Numbered from the stretch's first letter, positions 18,297-28,162 are shown. The stretch: DNA of 64,000 nucleotides from Bacillota bacterium (GCA_029550685.1 JAKPGY010000237.1:1-64000); one strand, 5' to 3'. Notes: generated from the letters alone by a model not told the origin. A program made the numbers and translations.

Positions 18297-18560
18297 TGAA
18301 AGCCTCGCTGCACGGCCTAAGCTGGAGTATTAGCCGGGCGAGTGACGTATGAATAGCCGTTGAACAAACGGCAAAACTGAGGGCTGCGAAGTGGAGCTAG
18401 AAACAGGATGTTTCGAGCAGCGAGGACTAAGTGCATGGATCCAAATTCCGAGCAGTCCGCTTCGTACCGGAGTAAGCCAGTGTGCTGCAGGCCAGGGTTT
18501 CCGGAGAGAGCCGGCTAATAGTCCTGCCTCCAGGTTAACACTCCTGCCAGGCCTTGTTTA
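18297..18560 (+). other. GC-rich structured segment, possible group II intron remnant or unknown RNA
   Basis: These 264 bp hold no ORF but many nested inverted repeats: GCCGTT/AACGGC, GAAAC/GTTTC inside GCTGC/GCAGC, and GGATCC-AAATTCC. The run of short helices joined by A-rich loops looks like folded RNA. Phrases such as ATGAATAGCCGTTGAAC and GGCTGCGAAGTGGAGCTA recall domain I of bacterial group II introns, from memory only. No domain V and no intron-encoded protein were seen, so it would be a fragment. Strand is uncertain. Confidence 0.35.
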
Positions 18561-18570
18561 GCGTAGATCA

Positions 18571-18720
18571 GCATAGAGATTGCCATGCCCCTGACGGGGC
18601 TCCCAACCTTATTCGCGACCGATGGGAGCATCAGCAACCTTAATTGTGTTCATAACCCGTAGGATTTGAACACTTCAGGAGTACCTGAAGGGTGTGATAC
18701 CTGCAGGGTGCCTGACACAT
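18571..18720 (+). repeat. Mosaic repeat, locus 2
   Basis: Starts with the shared module (GAGATTGCCATGCCCC...GGGGCTC at about 18576-18602) that is also at 24-51, 36884-36908 and 48198-48235. The next 45 bp (CAACCTTA..GCGACCGA...GGAGCA...CAACCTTA) match the minus strand of 48170-48200. It continues with short palindromes such as CTTCAGG/CCTGAAG. Confidence 0.65.
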
Positions 18721-18750
18721 CAGGAAGACATTTCCGCAGCAAAACTATTC

Positions 18751-18780
18751 TAAAAACAAAGAGGCGGGTAACCCGCCTCC
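18751..18780 (-). terminator. Terminator of the yicC-metK unit
   Basis: GAGGCGGG / CCCGCCTC forms a perfect 8-bp stem with a 3-nt loop, followed on the minus strand by TTTGTTTTT. It starts 13 bp after the metK stop. Confidence 0.9.
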
Positions 18781-18792
18781 TCCCGTTGGACA

Positions 18793-19989
18793 TTAGAGTC
18801 CCGCTTGTTGCCTAAGTATTTCGGCTTTATCAGTTCGCTCCCATGTAAAGTCAGGATCATTACGGCCAAAATGACCATAGGCAGCGGTCTTTTTGTAGAT
18901 AGGACGCCTCAGGTCCAGGTCACGAATTATAGCTGCAGGTCTTAAATCAAAATTATTTCTAATCAGTTCCACAATTCTTTCCTCTGGAATATGGTTGGTT
19001 CCAAAGGTATCCACCCTAATTGACACGGGATGAGCTACCCCAATGGCATAAGCCAACTGGATTTCTATACGATCAGCTAGTCCGGCAGCCACACAATTCT
19101 TGGCCACGTAACGGGCTGCATAAGCAGCGGACCGATCCACCTTGGTAGGATCTTTACCTGAAAAGGCTCCACCTCCGTGGCGTGCCATGCCTCCGTATGT
19201 ATCAACAATAATCTTTCTTCCTGTCAAACCGCAATCACCCTGAGGTCCGCCAATGACAAACCGCCCAGTGGGATTAATAAAAAACCTGGTCTTGTCATCC
19301 AGCATACCGGCAGGAATAACCGCCTTTATTACATGCTCAATAATATCCCGGGACAATGTATCGGCATCGATTTCCGGATGATGTTGAGCGGAAACCACAA
19401 CGGTATCAATCCGTACCGGTTTATTATCATGATATTCTACGGTTACTTGTGTCTTTCCATCTGGACGTAAGTACGGTATAATTCCTTCTTTTCGAACCTG
19501 AGTTAATCTTTGCGCCATACGGTTGGCTAATAATGCAGGCAGAGGCATGTATTCATCGGTTTCATTGCTGGCATATCCGAACATCATTCCCTGGTCACCA
19601 GCACCAATTGACTCAATCTCATCATCCATATCACCTTGTTTGGCCTCAAATGCTTTATTGACACCCATGGCAATGTCGGGGGACTGTTCATCCAATGAAG
19701 TAATTACCGCACAGGTTTCACAGTCAAATCCATATTTTGCCCTTGTATAGCCAATCTCCTCTATAGTACTGCGGACCAACCTCGGTATGTCGACATAGCA
19801 GTCAGTGGTTATTTCTCCGGCTACCAGTACTAAACCAGTGGTAACCAAGGTCTCAGCTGCTACTCGAGCATTAGGGTCCTTGCTCAAAATGGCATCCAAT
19901 ATAGCATCCGAGATCTGATCAGCAATTTTGTCGGGATGGCCTTCTGTCACTGCTTCAGAAGTAAATAAAGTTTTATTCAATTCCTTCAC
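18793..19989 (-). CDS. metK: S-adenosylmethionine synthetase
   Basis: A 398-residue enzyme making SAM from methionine and ATP. Motifs: [31 protein letters not shown] and [19 protein letters not shown]. The GTG start overlaps the coaBC stop codon (GTGA), so translation is coupled to coaBC. In Bacillus coaBC is followed by priA instead, so metK appears to sit at a break in that conserved order. No SAM riboswitch precedes it. Confidence 0.97.
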   Translation of the reverse strand: MKELNKTLFTSEAVTEGHPDKIADQISDAILDAILSKDPNARVAAETLVTTGLVLVAGEITTDCYVDIPRLVRSTIEEIGYTRAKYGFDCETCAVITSLDEQSPDIAMGVNKAFEAKQGDMDDEIESIGAGDQGMMFGYASNETDEYMPLPALLANRMAQRLTQVRKEGIIPYLRPDGKTQVTVEYHDNKPVRIDTVVVSAQHHPEIDADTLSRDIIEHVIKAVIPAGMLDDKTRFFINPTGRFVIGGPQGDCGLTGRKIIVDTYGGMARHGGGAFSGKDPTKVDRSAAYAARYVAKNCVAAGLADRIEIQLAYAIGVAHPVSIRVDTFGTNHIPEERIVELIRNNFDLRPAAIIRDLDLRRPIYKKTAAYGHFGRNDPDFTWERTDKAEILRQQAGL

Positions 19990-21206
19990 TCCTCACACTT
20001 AGAGTTGTCCAACAAGTTAGCGACTTGATCAAGGATGACTGCCGCCACTTCTTGTTTGGGCATTTTGGGAAAGGATTTGACTTCCCCATTGCGGTGAATA
20101 ATGGTCACAATATTCGTATCGGTGGCAAAACCTGCACCTTCAACGGTTACATCATTAGCAACAATCATATCCAAATTTTTGCTTTTAATCTTCTTGCGGG
20201 CATTTTCCAGGACATTTTCAGTTTCAGCTGCAAACCCAACTAAAATTTGATGATCCTGCTTGAGCTTGCCCAATTCTTTCAAAATATCAGGAGTACCTAC
20301 CAGTTCCAGTATCCATTTCTCAGATCTATCCTCAGCTTTCTTACGCTTTTGGTCAGCAATCTGAGCACTCTTGAAATCACCAACGGCAGCAGAGCCAATT
20401 ATTATATCACAAGAAGAATAATACTGTAACATTTGCTGGTACATTTCCTCTGCACTCCATACGGAGATAAAATGAACTCCAGTCGGCGGGTTCAAATGAG
20501 TGGGCCCGCTAACCAGAATAACCTCGGCTCCCCGTTTGCGTGCTTCGTCTGCCAGGCAATAGCCCATCTTGCCGGTTCCCCTATTGGTAATAAATCTAAC
20601 CGGGTCGATATCTTCACAGGTGGAACCTGCATTTATCAGAACTTTTTTCCCGGCAAAATCCTGGCATGGATTAAGCAAATCTATAATCCTTTGGTATATA
20701 TCTTCTATATCTGGAAGTCTTCCGGGGCCAGTCACTCCGCAGGCTAAAACTCCCTGGTCCGGATCCATAACATGGTAGCCCAGGGATTTAAGCTTATTGA
20801 TATTACTCTGGACGATGGGATTCATATACATATTCGAATTCATAGCGGGAACAACTAAAATAGGGGCAGTCACAGCCAGAGCTACTGTCGATAGTAAATC
20901 ATCGGCAATTCCATGAGCCATCTTGGCAATAAAGTTGGCGGTAGCTGGGGCAATCACCAGCAGGTCTGCTTCCTCAGCAACCCCAATATGCTGAACTTTG
21001 TAGCGCTCCGTTTCCTGCCATAGGTCAATTAAAACTTCCCGTCCACTCATGGTTCGGAAAGTCAAAGGAGTTACAAATTTAGTAGCTCCTTCAGTCATCA
21101 AAACCACAACTTCAAAATCGTCTTTATTGAGGCGGCTAACTAAATCTACAATTTTATAGGCTGCAATGCCTCCGGTTACACCTATTGCGATTGTTTTTTT
21201 ACTCAT
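19986..21206 (-). CDS. coaBC: Phosphopantothenoylcysteine decarboxylase / phosphopantothenate-cysteine ligase
   Basis: A 406-residue bifunctional coenzyme A biosynthesis enzyme. The N-terminal flavoprotein decarboxylase (to about 180) has [10 protein letters not shown], the substrate PAMNSNMY and the cysteine loop [13 protein letters not shown]. The C-terminal CTP-dependent ligase begins near [18 protein letters not shown] and holds [18 protein letters not shown] behind AAGGAGACAG. Follows rpoZ by 17 bp. Confidence 0.96.
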   Translation of the reverse strand: MSKKTIAIGVTGGIAAYKIVDLVSRLNKDDFEVVVLMTEGATKFVTPLTFRTMSGREVLIDLWQETERYKVQHIGVAEEADLLVIAPATANFIAKMAHGIADDLLSTVALAVTAPILVVPAMNSNMYMNPIVQSNINKLKSLGYHVMDPDQGVLACGVTGPGRLPDIEDIYQRIIDLLNPCQDFAGKKVLINAGSTCEDIDPVRFITNRGTGKMGYCLADEARKRGAEVILVSGPTHLNPPTGVHFISVWSAEEMYQQMLQYYSSCDIIIGSAAVGDFKSAQIADQKRKKAEDRSEKWILELVGTPDILKELGKLKQDHQILVGFAAETENVLENARKKIKSKNLDMIVANDVTVEGAGFATDTNIVTIIHRNGEVKSFPKMPKQEVAAVILDQVANLLDNSKCEE

Positions 21207-21223
21207 GGCTGTCTCCTTGCCGG

Positions 21224-21412
21224 TTATAAATCAATTTTAATACGACCGGTAACTACCTCATTTAATGCCTCGGTGACCATAGAGGAAAGTCGATAATCCT
21301 CATCGTTCTTTTTATTTTCAGAAAGTACTCTCGCCCGGCGTGCTACAGCAACAACCACAGCATACTTACTATCTCCTATATCCATAATCTCTTTAGTAGA
21401 TGGAGGAATCAT
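21224..21412 (-). CDS. rpoZ: RNA polymerase omega subunit
   Basis: A 62-residue omega subunit that supports RNA polymerase assembly. The family core DSKYAVVVAVARRARVL is present, with a shorter C terminus than in proteobacteria, as is usual in Firmicutes. The ribosome-binding site GGGGTGAT overlaps the gmk stop codon 4 bp upstream; the gmk-rpoZ-coaBC order is conserved. Confidence 0.93.
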   Translation of the reverse strand: MIPPSTKEIMDIGDSKYAVVVAVARRARVLSENKKNDEDYRLSSMVTEALNEVVTGRIKIDL

Positions 21413-21416
21413 TATA

Positions 21417-22004
21417 TCACCCCAATTCCAGGTTTTGTATTCGACAGCGCTCCGCTGTGATTATGGCATTAATTTGATTAACTGCGTTTTCAACCTGGTC
21501 ATTTACAACTAAATAATCATAGTAAACCATCTGCTCCATCTCTTGGGTGCAAGCGGCCAATCTTTCTTCAATGCTCTCCTGACTATCTTGGCCCCGCTGA
21601 CATAGTCTCTTGGCTAAATCCTCAATTGATGGAGGAGACAAGAATATAAAAACCCCTTCGGGCATTTTTTGCTTAACCTGCAAAGCTCCTTGAATATCTA
21701 TTTCTAATAAAACATCGCGTCCATTTTTCAGGTGATTCAGAACAAACTCCCGCGGCGTACCATAGTAGTTGGAATACACGGTAGCCCACTCAAGAAACTG
21801 GTCATCTTCTACTCGTTTTAAGAAAGTATCCCGATCGATAAAAAAATAGTGTACGCCGTCTATTTCACCCGGTCGGGGAGGACGAGTGGTAGCTGATACT
21901 GATACCTCAATATCATCCCTACCCTCTAACAAGGATTCACGAACCGTACCCTTACCAACTCCTGAGGGACCAGAAATAACAAATAATATGCCCTTCCTGG
22001 TCAT
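21417..22004 (-). CDS. gmk: Guanylate kinase
   Basis: A 195-residue nucleoside monophosphate kinase converting GMP to GDP. P-loop: SGPSGVGKGTV. GMP-binding region: SVSATTRPPRPGEIDGVHYFF. LLEIDIQGA follows. It starts at ATG behind AGGAAGTG and lies 19 bp after remA, as in Bacillus. Confidence 0.96.
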   Translation of the reverse strand: MTRKGILFVISGPSGVGKGTVRESLLEGRDDIEVSVSATTRPPRPGEIDGVHYFFIDRDTFLKRVEDDQFLEWATVYSNYYGTPREFVLNHLKNGRDVLLEIDIQGALQVKQKMPEGVFIFLSPPSIEDLAKRLCQRGQDSQESIEERLAACTQEMEQMVYYDYLVVNDQVENAVNQINAIITAERCRIQNLELG

Positions 22005-22023
22005 ATGAAAACACTTCCTGTGA

Positions 22024-22281
22024 TTAAACTTCTTCGCTGTCTTTGGAGGTTAGCCGATTTGCAACTGTCTCAGGCTGAACAGCCGATAAAATTACATGGG
22101 CACTATCAGCAATAATCACTGCCCGGGTTCTGCGGCCATATGTGGCATCAATCAGCATTCCTTTTTCCCGTGCCTCCTGAATAATCCTTTTAATGGGCGC
22201 AGACTCTGGGCTGACAATGGCAACAATCCGGTTAGCGGCAACGATGTTGCCGAACCCAATATTAACTAGTTTAATATCCAT
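22024..22281 (-). CDS. remA: RemA/DUF370 regulatory protein
   Basis: An 85-residue DUF370 protein. In Bacillus subtilis RemA is a DNA-binding activator of biofilm-matrix and osmoprotection genes. Typical sequence: [20 protein letters not shown], then [19 protein letters not shown] behind AGGAGG. It sits between yicC and gmk, the conserved order. Targets in this organism are unknown. Confidence 0.93.
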   Translation of the reverse strand: MDIKLVNIGFGNIVAANRIVAIVSPESAPIKRIIQEAREKGMLIDATYGRRTRAVIIADSAHVILSAVQPETVANRLTSKDSEEV

Positions 22282-22298
22282 GTGGACCGGTCCTCCTA

Positions 22299-23177
22299 TT
22301 ATTCTATATTTTGAAGCTGTTCTCGAATTTTCTCCAGTTCTGCTTTGGCTTCCACCACAATGTGAGCCATCTCATAATCATTGGCTTTGGATGCTATGGT
22401 GTTAATCTCTCTGAACATTTCCTGTACTAGAAAGTCACACTTGCGTCCTATGGCATCCTTTTCCTGTAATAGCTGCCGGAAATGCTGAATATGGCTTTGC
22501 AAGCGAACAATCTCTTCGGTTATGTTTATCCGATCGGCATATAGGGCTGCTTCCTGGTAGATACGATTTTCATCAGGAAGTTCGTGTCCAAGTAAATCAA
22601 TGATACGCTGGCGCAGTTTATCGGTATGTTCTTTTAGTACTTGAGGTGATCGCTTTTCTAAAGCATCAACCATATTCTCAAGTAGACTGGTACGCTGCAG
22701 CATATCTTGGACCAAATACTCACCTTCACGTATGCGCATGGTAACCAAGGATTCCATGGCTTGATTCAATGCAATACTTAAGATCGGCCAAACTTCCTCA
22801 AGATCTTCTACATCTTCTTCCAGGGTAAAAACCTCAGGTAATCTAAACAGGTCAATTACCTTGATTTGCGGTGAAATATTTACTTCATCTGCTATTTCTT
22901 TCAAATACCTATAATACGTGATGGCCAAATCTTTGTCAACCTTGAGATTTCTAGCTTTAGCTTCTGTTTTCTCGATGTTGATAGTGAATTCCAAGCGCCC
23001 TCTGCTGACGTATTTTTTCACCTCATCCTTTATATTGTCTTCCAGGAGGGCATATCTTCTGGCGATACGAATATTAGTATCCAGATAGCGATGGTTAACA
23101 CTGCGAACCTCACAGGAGATCTGATAACCTGATCTGTTAATTTGGGCTTGTCCATAACCTGTCATGCTGTTAGCCAC
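22299..23177 (-). CDS. yicC: YicC/YloC family endoribonuclease
   Basis: A 292-residue member of the YicC/YloC family (YicC_N then DUF1732), recently characterised as endoribonucleases. N terminus [20 protein letters not shown] and the C-terminal [22 protein letters not shown] are diagnostic. The GTG start gives the usual N terminus with SMTGYG at positions 4-9. First gene of the yicC-remA-gmk-rpoZ-coaBC-metK unit. Confidence 0.94.
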   Translation of the reverse strand: MANSMTGYGQAQINRSGYQISCEVRSVNHRYLDTNIRIARRYALLEDNIKDEVKKYVSRGRLEFTINIEKTEAKARNLKVDKDLAITYYRYLKEIADEVNISPQIKVIDLFRLPEVFTLEEDVEDLEEVWPILSIALNQAMESLVTMRIREGEYLVQDMLQRTSLLENMVDALEKRSPQVLKEHTDKLRQRIIDLLGHELPDENRIYQEAALYADRINITEEIVRLQSHIQHFRQLLQEKDAIGRKCDFLVQEMFREINTIASKANDYEMAHIVVEAKAELEKIREQLQNIE

Positions 23178-23233
23178 AAAAATCCGACCTTTCCAACAGC
23201 CTTTTTGCGTAAAATGTAATTACCTGGTTCAAT

Positions 23234-25942
23234 CTATGGTTTGCTATGACCCATTTTAACATACAAATTTCTCGAAACCAAAAGATTACCAATATAAAGT
23301 AGGTACTTCCATATAAATCTCACCCCAGCCATTCCTACGATAATTAACCACTGCCACCAGCTTAGAGCTACAGTTTGAAATATATGCTGGAAGAAAGGTA
23401 TATACAAGACAGCTAAATGCATGGTCAGAGAACAAACGACGGCGCCAATCAGGAATTTATTTTTGAAGAAACCCAATTCAAAGGGAGAAAAAGTTTCTGA
23501 CCTGCATTCGAATACGTAAAAGAGCTGGGCAATCACCAAAGTAGTTAGAGCCATACTGCGCGCCAAACTTAACTCATCCATCCCTTGAACTTTAAAATAT
23601 ACTAAGCCCACACTGAAACTTATTAAGGTAATTACACTGATAAATATTCCTCGGCTAAGAATTATCCAGCCTAACCCTCTGGAGAATACCCCTTCATCCA
23701 CCGGTCTCGGTTTGCGTTGCATTATGCCAGGTTCAGGAGGCTCCAACCCCAAGGCCATAGCCGGCAGACCATCGGTAACCAAATTCACCCATAATATTTG
23801 TATGGGCAGCAATGGCAAAGGCATAGCCAACAGGGAAGCCATAAACATAACCAGCACTTCGCCAATATTGCAGCCTAGCAAGTAGCGGATAAACTTGCGT
23901 ATATTGTCGTAAATGGCCCTGCCCTGGTAGACCGCTTTCACAATGGTAGAAAAGTCATCATCAGCTAATATCATGGCCGAAGCTTCCTTGGTTACCTCAG
24001 TTCCGGTTATTCCCATAGAAATACCAATATCGGCAGCTTTAACAGCTGGAGCATCATTTACTCCATCACCAGTCATAGCAACAACATGCCCATATTTTTG
24101 CAGTACCTTGACAATACGATTCTTGTGTTGGGGAGTAACCCGAGCAAATACCCGGCTCTGCATAGTTTTCTGAAATAACTGGCGGTCATCCAGGGCATCT
24201 ATTTGTGAACCAATCAAGGCTTGGTTATGATCACTCAGTCCTATCTGCTGTCCAATAGCCAGGGCAGTAGCAGGATGATCTCCAGTAATCATAATCGGTG
24301 TTATTCCAGCCTGGCGGCACAAGCGTACTGACTCAGTTACTCCTACTCTCGGAGGGTCAATCATTCCACATACACCCAGAAGGGTTAGGTTTTTTTCTAA
24401 TTGATGTTCCGGCAAATTATGGGCCTCCGCCCAATTAATTTCACGATAAGCGAATGCCAATACTCGCAAGGCTTGTTCCGCCCATTTATCCTGTAAGGCC
24501 AGTAAAGCGCTTTTATCCTGAGTAAAACTTCTCCCCCCTTCCACCTTCTGGCAGAGGGGTAAAATTTGCTCCAGGGCGCCTTTAGTGAAAACGAAGTATT
24601 TATTGCCCTGTTGAACAACAACGCTCATTCTCTTTTTTTCTGAATCAAAGGGGATTTCACGGATACGCTTTAATGAGTTTCGCAGACCTGCTTTGTAAGC
24701 CATAGCCCGCAGGGCTATTTCCGTGGGATCTCCTTCGCTTTCTATCTCACCTTTCTCTTGGGTTAACTGGGAATTGTTACAATTCCAAGCAACTTCCAGT
24801 ATGCGTTTTAGAGTGGAATCCTGGAGTGGATTCACCTCTTGTTGGTTGTTCCCTATAAAGGTTCCTTTCACCTGGTGACCATCTTCGCTGCTGATCATCA
24901 GATGGTGTTTTAAAGTAGCCAGTCTTACTACCGTCATCTTATTTTGAGTAAGAGTACCTGTTTTATCTGAACAAATTGCCGTTGTGCAACCCAAGGTTTC
25001 TACCGCTGGTAATTTGCGCACTATAGCGTTATGAGCCGCCATACGCTGTACACCTATAGCAAGCACTACGGTTACAATAGCAGGCAGACCTTCAGGGATT
25101 GCAGCCACCGCCAAACTGATGCCCGCCATAAACATAGTCATAACCGGTTCTCCGCGCAAAATACCCATAACTGTTACTAAAGCACATACCCCTAAGCAGA
25201 TAACGATTAGCGTTTTACCCAACTGATCCAATTTACGCTGTAAAGGGGTCATAACCTGTTCCGTATTCTTAATAAGGGCCGCGATTCTTCCCATTTCAGT
25301 ATGCATACCTGTTTCCACTACCACTGCCAAACCGCGTCCTCTGGTAACGGATGTTCCCATGAATCCTAAATTAAAGCGCTCTGCCAAAGGAGTCTCCCCG
25401 ACTATAGGTTGGCTGTTTTTTTCTACCGGAACTGATTCGCCGGTAAGAGCAGCTTCTTCTACCTCCAGGCTATGAGTTTCCAAAAAACGAACATCTGCAG
25501 GAATTTTGTCCCCGGCCTCAACCCAAACAATGTCACCAGGTACTAATTCAGAAGCAGCTACAGATTGTTTTCGTCCCGCCCTTATTACTACAGCATGGGG
25601 AGACGCCATCTTTTTTATGGCTTCCAAGCTTTTCTCAGCCCGGTATTCCTGAATAAACCCCAATACGGCATTTATTATTACAATTGCCAATATGGTTATA
25701 GCATCAGCCATAGCGCCAATAGCTCCGGATATAACCGTAGCTGCCAGTAGTACCAGCACCATAGTTTCAGTAAATTGACGCAGAAACATTAACCAGGGTT
25801 TACTATTTTCCTCTGTATCAAGGACATTTGGATACTCTTTTTGTCTTTCTGCTACTTCTGTTAAATTTAACCCTGATATACGGGTTCCCAGTGACTGAAG
25901 TATCTCTGCCTGCTCCTGTTGATACCACGGCTTTGCCTTCAT
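23234..25942 (-). CDS. Calcium-transporting P-type ATPase
   Basis: A P2A-type cation pump of 902 residues with ten expected membrane segments. Motifs: TGESVPVEK (actuator domain), PEGLPAIVTVVLA (ion site on M4), the phosphorylation loop CSDKTGTLTQNKM, MITGDHPATA and MTGDGVNDAPAVKAADIGISMG. It lacks the long regulatory C terminus of plasma-membrane pumps and resembles Bacillus YloB. I prefer the ATG at 25940-25942, 9 nt after GGAGG, over the TTG at 25975, which has no ribosome-binding site. Monocistronic, 56 bp after its neighbour yicC. Confidence 0.93.
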   Translation of the reverse strand: MKAKPWYQQEQAEILQSLGTRISGLNLTEVAERQKEYPNVLDTEENSKPWLMFLRQFTETMVLVLLAATVISGAIGAMADAITILAIVIINAVLGFIQEYRAEKSLEAIKKMASPHAVVIRAGRKQSVAASELVPGDIVWVEAGDKIPADVRFLETHSLEVEEAALTGESVPVEKNSQPIVGETPLAERFNLGFMGTSVTRGRGLAVVVETGMHTEMGRIAALIKNTEQVMTPLQRKLDQLGKTLIVICLGVCALVTVMGILRGEPVMTMFMAGISLAVAAIPEGLPAIVTVVLAIGVQRMAAHNAIVRKLPAVETLGCTTAICSDKTGTLTQNKMTVVRLATLKHHLMISSEDGHQVKGTFIGNNQQEVNPLQDSTLKRILEVAWNCNNSQLTQEKGEIESEGDPTEIALRAMAYKAGLRNSLKRIREIPFDSEKKRMSVVVQQGNKYFVFTKGALEQILPLCQKVEGGRSFTQDKSALLALQDKWAEQALRVLAFAYREINWAEAHNLPEHQLEKNLTLLGVCGMIDPPRVGVTESVRLCRQAGITPIMITGDHPATALAIGQQIGLSDHNQALIGSQIDALDDRQLFQKTMQSRVFARVTPQHKNRIVKVLQKYGHVVAMTGDGVNDAPAVKAADIGISMGITGTEVTKEASAMILADDDFSTIVKAVYQGRAIYDNIRKFIRYLLGCNIGEVLVMFMASLLAMPLPLLPIQILWVNLVTDGLPAMALGLEPPEPGIMQRKPRPVDEGVFSRGLGWIILSRGIFISVITLISFSVGLVYFKVQGMDELSLARSMALTTLVIAQLFYVFECRSETFSPFELGFFKNKFLIGAVVCSLTMHLAVLYIPFFQHIFQTVALSWWQWLIIVGMAGVRFIWKYLLYIGNLLVSRNLYVKMGHSKP

Positions 25943-26050
25943 GCCTTTTGCCTCCGCTGTTGTCTTTTTGACCAATCATATTCAAGGTAAATGCCGAAAA
26001 GAACTGAACTGCGGCAGGCAGAGTTGTTAACTATTTCCTACCCGTATAAT

Positions 26051-26080
26051 AAAAAGAAAAACCTCCCTATGAAGGGAGGC
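26051..26080 (-). terminator. Terminator after the UDG-like gene
   Basis: CCTCCCT / AGGGAGG with a 4-nt loop is followed on the minus strand by TTTTTCTTTTT. It lies 16 bp after the stop codon of the gene at 26096. Confidence 0.88.
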
Positions 26081-26095
26081 TGGCTTTAGTGAAGC

Positions 26096-26719
26096 TTACA
26101 AGTGCATTTTTATCTGCTGGCAATCCAGCAAGGAAAACTGCGATTCATCCACCGAAGGAATAAACATGTGTCCTTGATATGGGTAACATTTGTTAATCTC
26201 CGATGTATCGAAAAAGCCACAGGCTTTTAGTACATATTCTGCAACCCGTTGTCCAAAGAGAATAATATAGGTTGGATTTAATATCGAAATCTCTTCCATA
26301 AGGAACGGCAAGCAGGCAATGATACTGTCACTGTCCGGGTGAATAGGAATCCCCTCACATACCTTTTCATTTAACAGGCACCGGTATTCTTTGTCTAATA
26401 GTTTCCTGTTGCTGTAACAAATTATATTGCTTTGCAGTGTACATGCTTTGGGTTGACAACGAACCAGATAAGTATGGTATAGCCTTTCAAACCCTAAACC
26501 ATTTTTTATCAGATTACGCAATTCGATCATGCGATTCATATCCCGGGAATAATAGTTGTCAGATTCTAATACCATTAATATGTCAGGTTCCAGATCCCCT
26601 TTGCCCAAAGAAGGTTTGCGAATACAACGAGTTATAGCACCGCAACGTTGGCAGTTGGAAATACGATCTTCCATATTAATTATCCGTCGAATAACTAATT
26701 CTCTGTTTCTATTTGACAT
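26096..26719 (-). CDS. Divergent uracil-DNA-glycosylase-like protein, catalytic motifs not seen
   Basis: About 207 residues with the outline of family 4/5 uracil-DNA glycosylases: an N-terminal cysteine pair (NCQRCG), then PSLGKGDLEPDILMVLE where the family has its GEAPG motif, RCQPKAC, and ACLPFLMEEISILNPTYIILFGQ like the conserved block with the last Fe-S cysteine. The catalytic GEAPGxxED is replaced by LESDNYYSRD, and no HPS/HPA motif is found near the C terminus. It may keep the fold and Fe-S cluster without glycosylase activity. Start chosen at ATG 26717-26719 with GGGGG upstream; ATG at 26749 has none. Confidence 0.6.
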   Translation of the reverse strand: MSNRNRELVIRRIINMEDRISNCQRCGAITRCIRKPSLGKGDLEPDILMVLESDNYYSRDMNRMIELRNLIKNGLGFERLYHTYLVRCQPKACTLQSNIICYSNRKLLDKEYRCLLNEKVCEGIPIHPDSDSIIACLPFLMEEISILNPTYIILFGQRVAEYVLKACGFFDTSEINKCYPYQGHMFIPSVDESQFSLLDCQQIKMHL

Positions 26720-26811
26720 AATAATCCCCCGCCCCACACCATGAAACATAATTTACTGTTATTGCCATATCTTCGACATATGATAGGGATTCCCTGCCTT
26801 GCTATAATTAT

Positions 26812-26837
26812 AAACAACCGTCTTACGACGGTTGTTT
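26812..26837 (-). terminator. Terminator overlapping the stop codon of the gene at 26823
   Basis: AAACAACCGTC / GACGGTTGTTT pair perfectly over 11 bp around a TTAC loop; the minus-strand reading continues TTTATAATTATA. The stop codon of the upstream gene lies in the loop, so the terminator begins inside the coding sequence. Confidence 0.75.
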
Positions 26838-27242
26838 ACTTTTCATCTTATACAAATACTCACGGGTACGACTGTTGACTCCCCAGGTAGCATCTCCCAG
26901 CTTGCTACAGATGTAGGTCCTCATATTATCGTCTATGTCAGGATCATGTTGATCAAACAACAAAAAGAAAGCTCGTAAAATATCCACCATATTAGCAAAT
27001 ATCCGTTCTACGGGAGCTTCTTTTAATAGAGCATCCTTCTTGCCATAATAGTAAATCAATCTGCGCAATACCCAAGCAATCTCTGCATTGGTCCAAAGAC
27101 GCTTATCAATAATCTGATCTAATAATGCCTCAGGACCAATTTCGTTTTCAGTCTTCTGAAGTTCTTCCCAAGCCTTGCTGGTAAATATTGTATGATCCAG
27201 ACCAAAATATTCGCTAATTTTATTCAGATCCCGTTCTTCCAT
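26823..27242 (-). CDS. Hypothetical protein, helical
   Basis: A 139-residue protein that I do not recognise. It is charged and appears almost wholly alpha-helical, with no signal peptide, no membrane segment and one cysteine near residue 111. Sequence such as WTNAEIAWVLRRLIYYYGKKDALL suggests a helical bundle. ATG behind AGGAGG. It lies 9 bp after the LysM/NlpC hydrolase gene and is probably translated from the same mRNA; the hairpin around its stop codon ends the unit. Confidence 0.75.
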   Translation of the reverse strand: MEERDLNKISEYFGLDHTIFTSKAWEELQKTENEIGPEALLDQIIDKRLWTNAEIAWVLRRLIYYYGKKDALLKEAPVERIFANMVDILRAFFLLFDQHDPDIDDNMRTYICSKLGDATWGVNSRTREYLYKMKSKQPS

Positions 27243-27251
27243 TCCATCCTC

Positions 27252-28076
27252 CTAGCGTAATATCCTCCGTGCCCCTGCATAGTAACGGGCATAATATCCT
27301 TCCGATAAGGAGGAATATATCACGCCCCCGTTCCGTGGAGAACTGGAATGAATAAACGTGTTATTGCCTGCATAAATGCCGACATGATCGATTTGTCCGC
27401 CTCCGCAACGAAAATAAACTAAATCACCAAGCAATAGTTGATCCTTGGATACCTCAACTCCAACTGTAGCCTGCTCCGCTGCGGTACGCGGCAGTTTTAT
27501 TCCCACCTGACCGAATATGTATTTGGCAAATCCTGAGCAATCAAAGCCACCGGGATTTTGTCCACCATAACGATAAGGAGTTCCCAGGTGTTTAGCGGCC
27601 AATTCCAGTAATCTTACGGCTTCTGCAGAAGCGCCCGAGCGAGAGGGAGATATTTGATTAGGGACCACCAATATGGTACCAGGATTCAGAATATCGCTAT
27701 CAAGCTGGTTCATTTCCATTATTTCTTCTAATGTGATTCCATGTCGAACGGCAATACTCCACAGACTATCCCCAGCCTGTACTATGTATATGGTTTCCGT
27801 TTGGGTAGCGGTGGTGTCACTGCTGTTGGCAGTATTTTGGTCAGATATGGTTTCCTGTTCTTCTCCCAATAAAATCTCCTGTCCTATGTACAACTTATCA
27901 TCGCTTAGTTTATTAATAGTCATCAAATATTCTACACTGACACCATTATGGTGAGCTATCTGCCACAGAGTATCTCCTTCCTGCACTGTGTAGACTTCTG
28001 GATTAGCAGCAGCTGTACCCACAATAACTAGCACGAATAAGCAACTTATTATTAGACATCTGGTAATGATCTTCAT
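27252..28076 (-). CDS. Secreted LysM-NlpC/P60 cell-wall hydrolase
   Basis: A 274-residue exported peptidoglycan endopeptidase. A signal peptide (about 1-24, ending GTAAA) is followed by two LysM domains (about 27-71 and 95-139, each with YTVQEGDTLW- or YIVQAGDSLW-type starts) and a C-terminal NlpC/P60 domain. Catalytic residues are the Cys in FDCSGF, the His in IDHVGIY and a third polar residue in FIHSS. Such enzymes cut between D-Glu and diamino acid in stem peptides during growth, division or germination. Which of these applies cannot be told. Confidence 0.93.
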   Translation of the reverse strand: MKIITRCLIISCLFVLVIVGTAAANPEVYTVQEGDTLWQIAHHNGVSVEYLMTINKLSDDKLYIGQEILLGEEQETISDQNTANSSDTTATQTETIYIVQAGDSLWSIAVRHGITLEEIMEMNQLDSDILNPGTILVVPNQISPSRSGASAEAVRLLELAAKHLGTPYRYGGQNPGGFDCSGFAKYIFGQVGIKLPRTAAEQATVGVEVSKDQLLLGDLVYFRCGGGQIDHVGIYAGNNTFIHSSSPRNGGVIYSSLSEGYYARYYAGARRILR

Positions 28077-28162
28077 AGGCTACCTACCTTTCGTCTATCT
28101 ACACTCCAGGTAACATTCTACAAAGGTAGTATAAAGTCCTGCCTGAGTAAGGAAAGTTTCTA

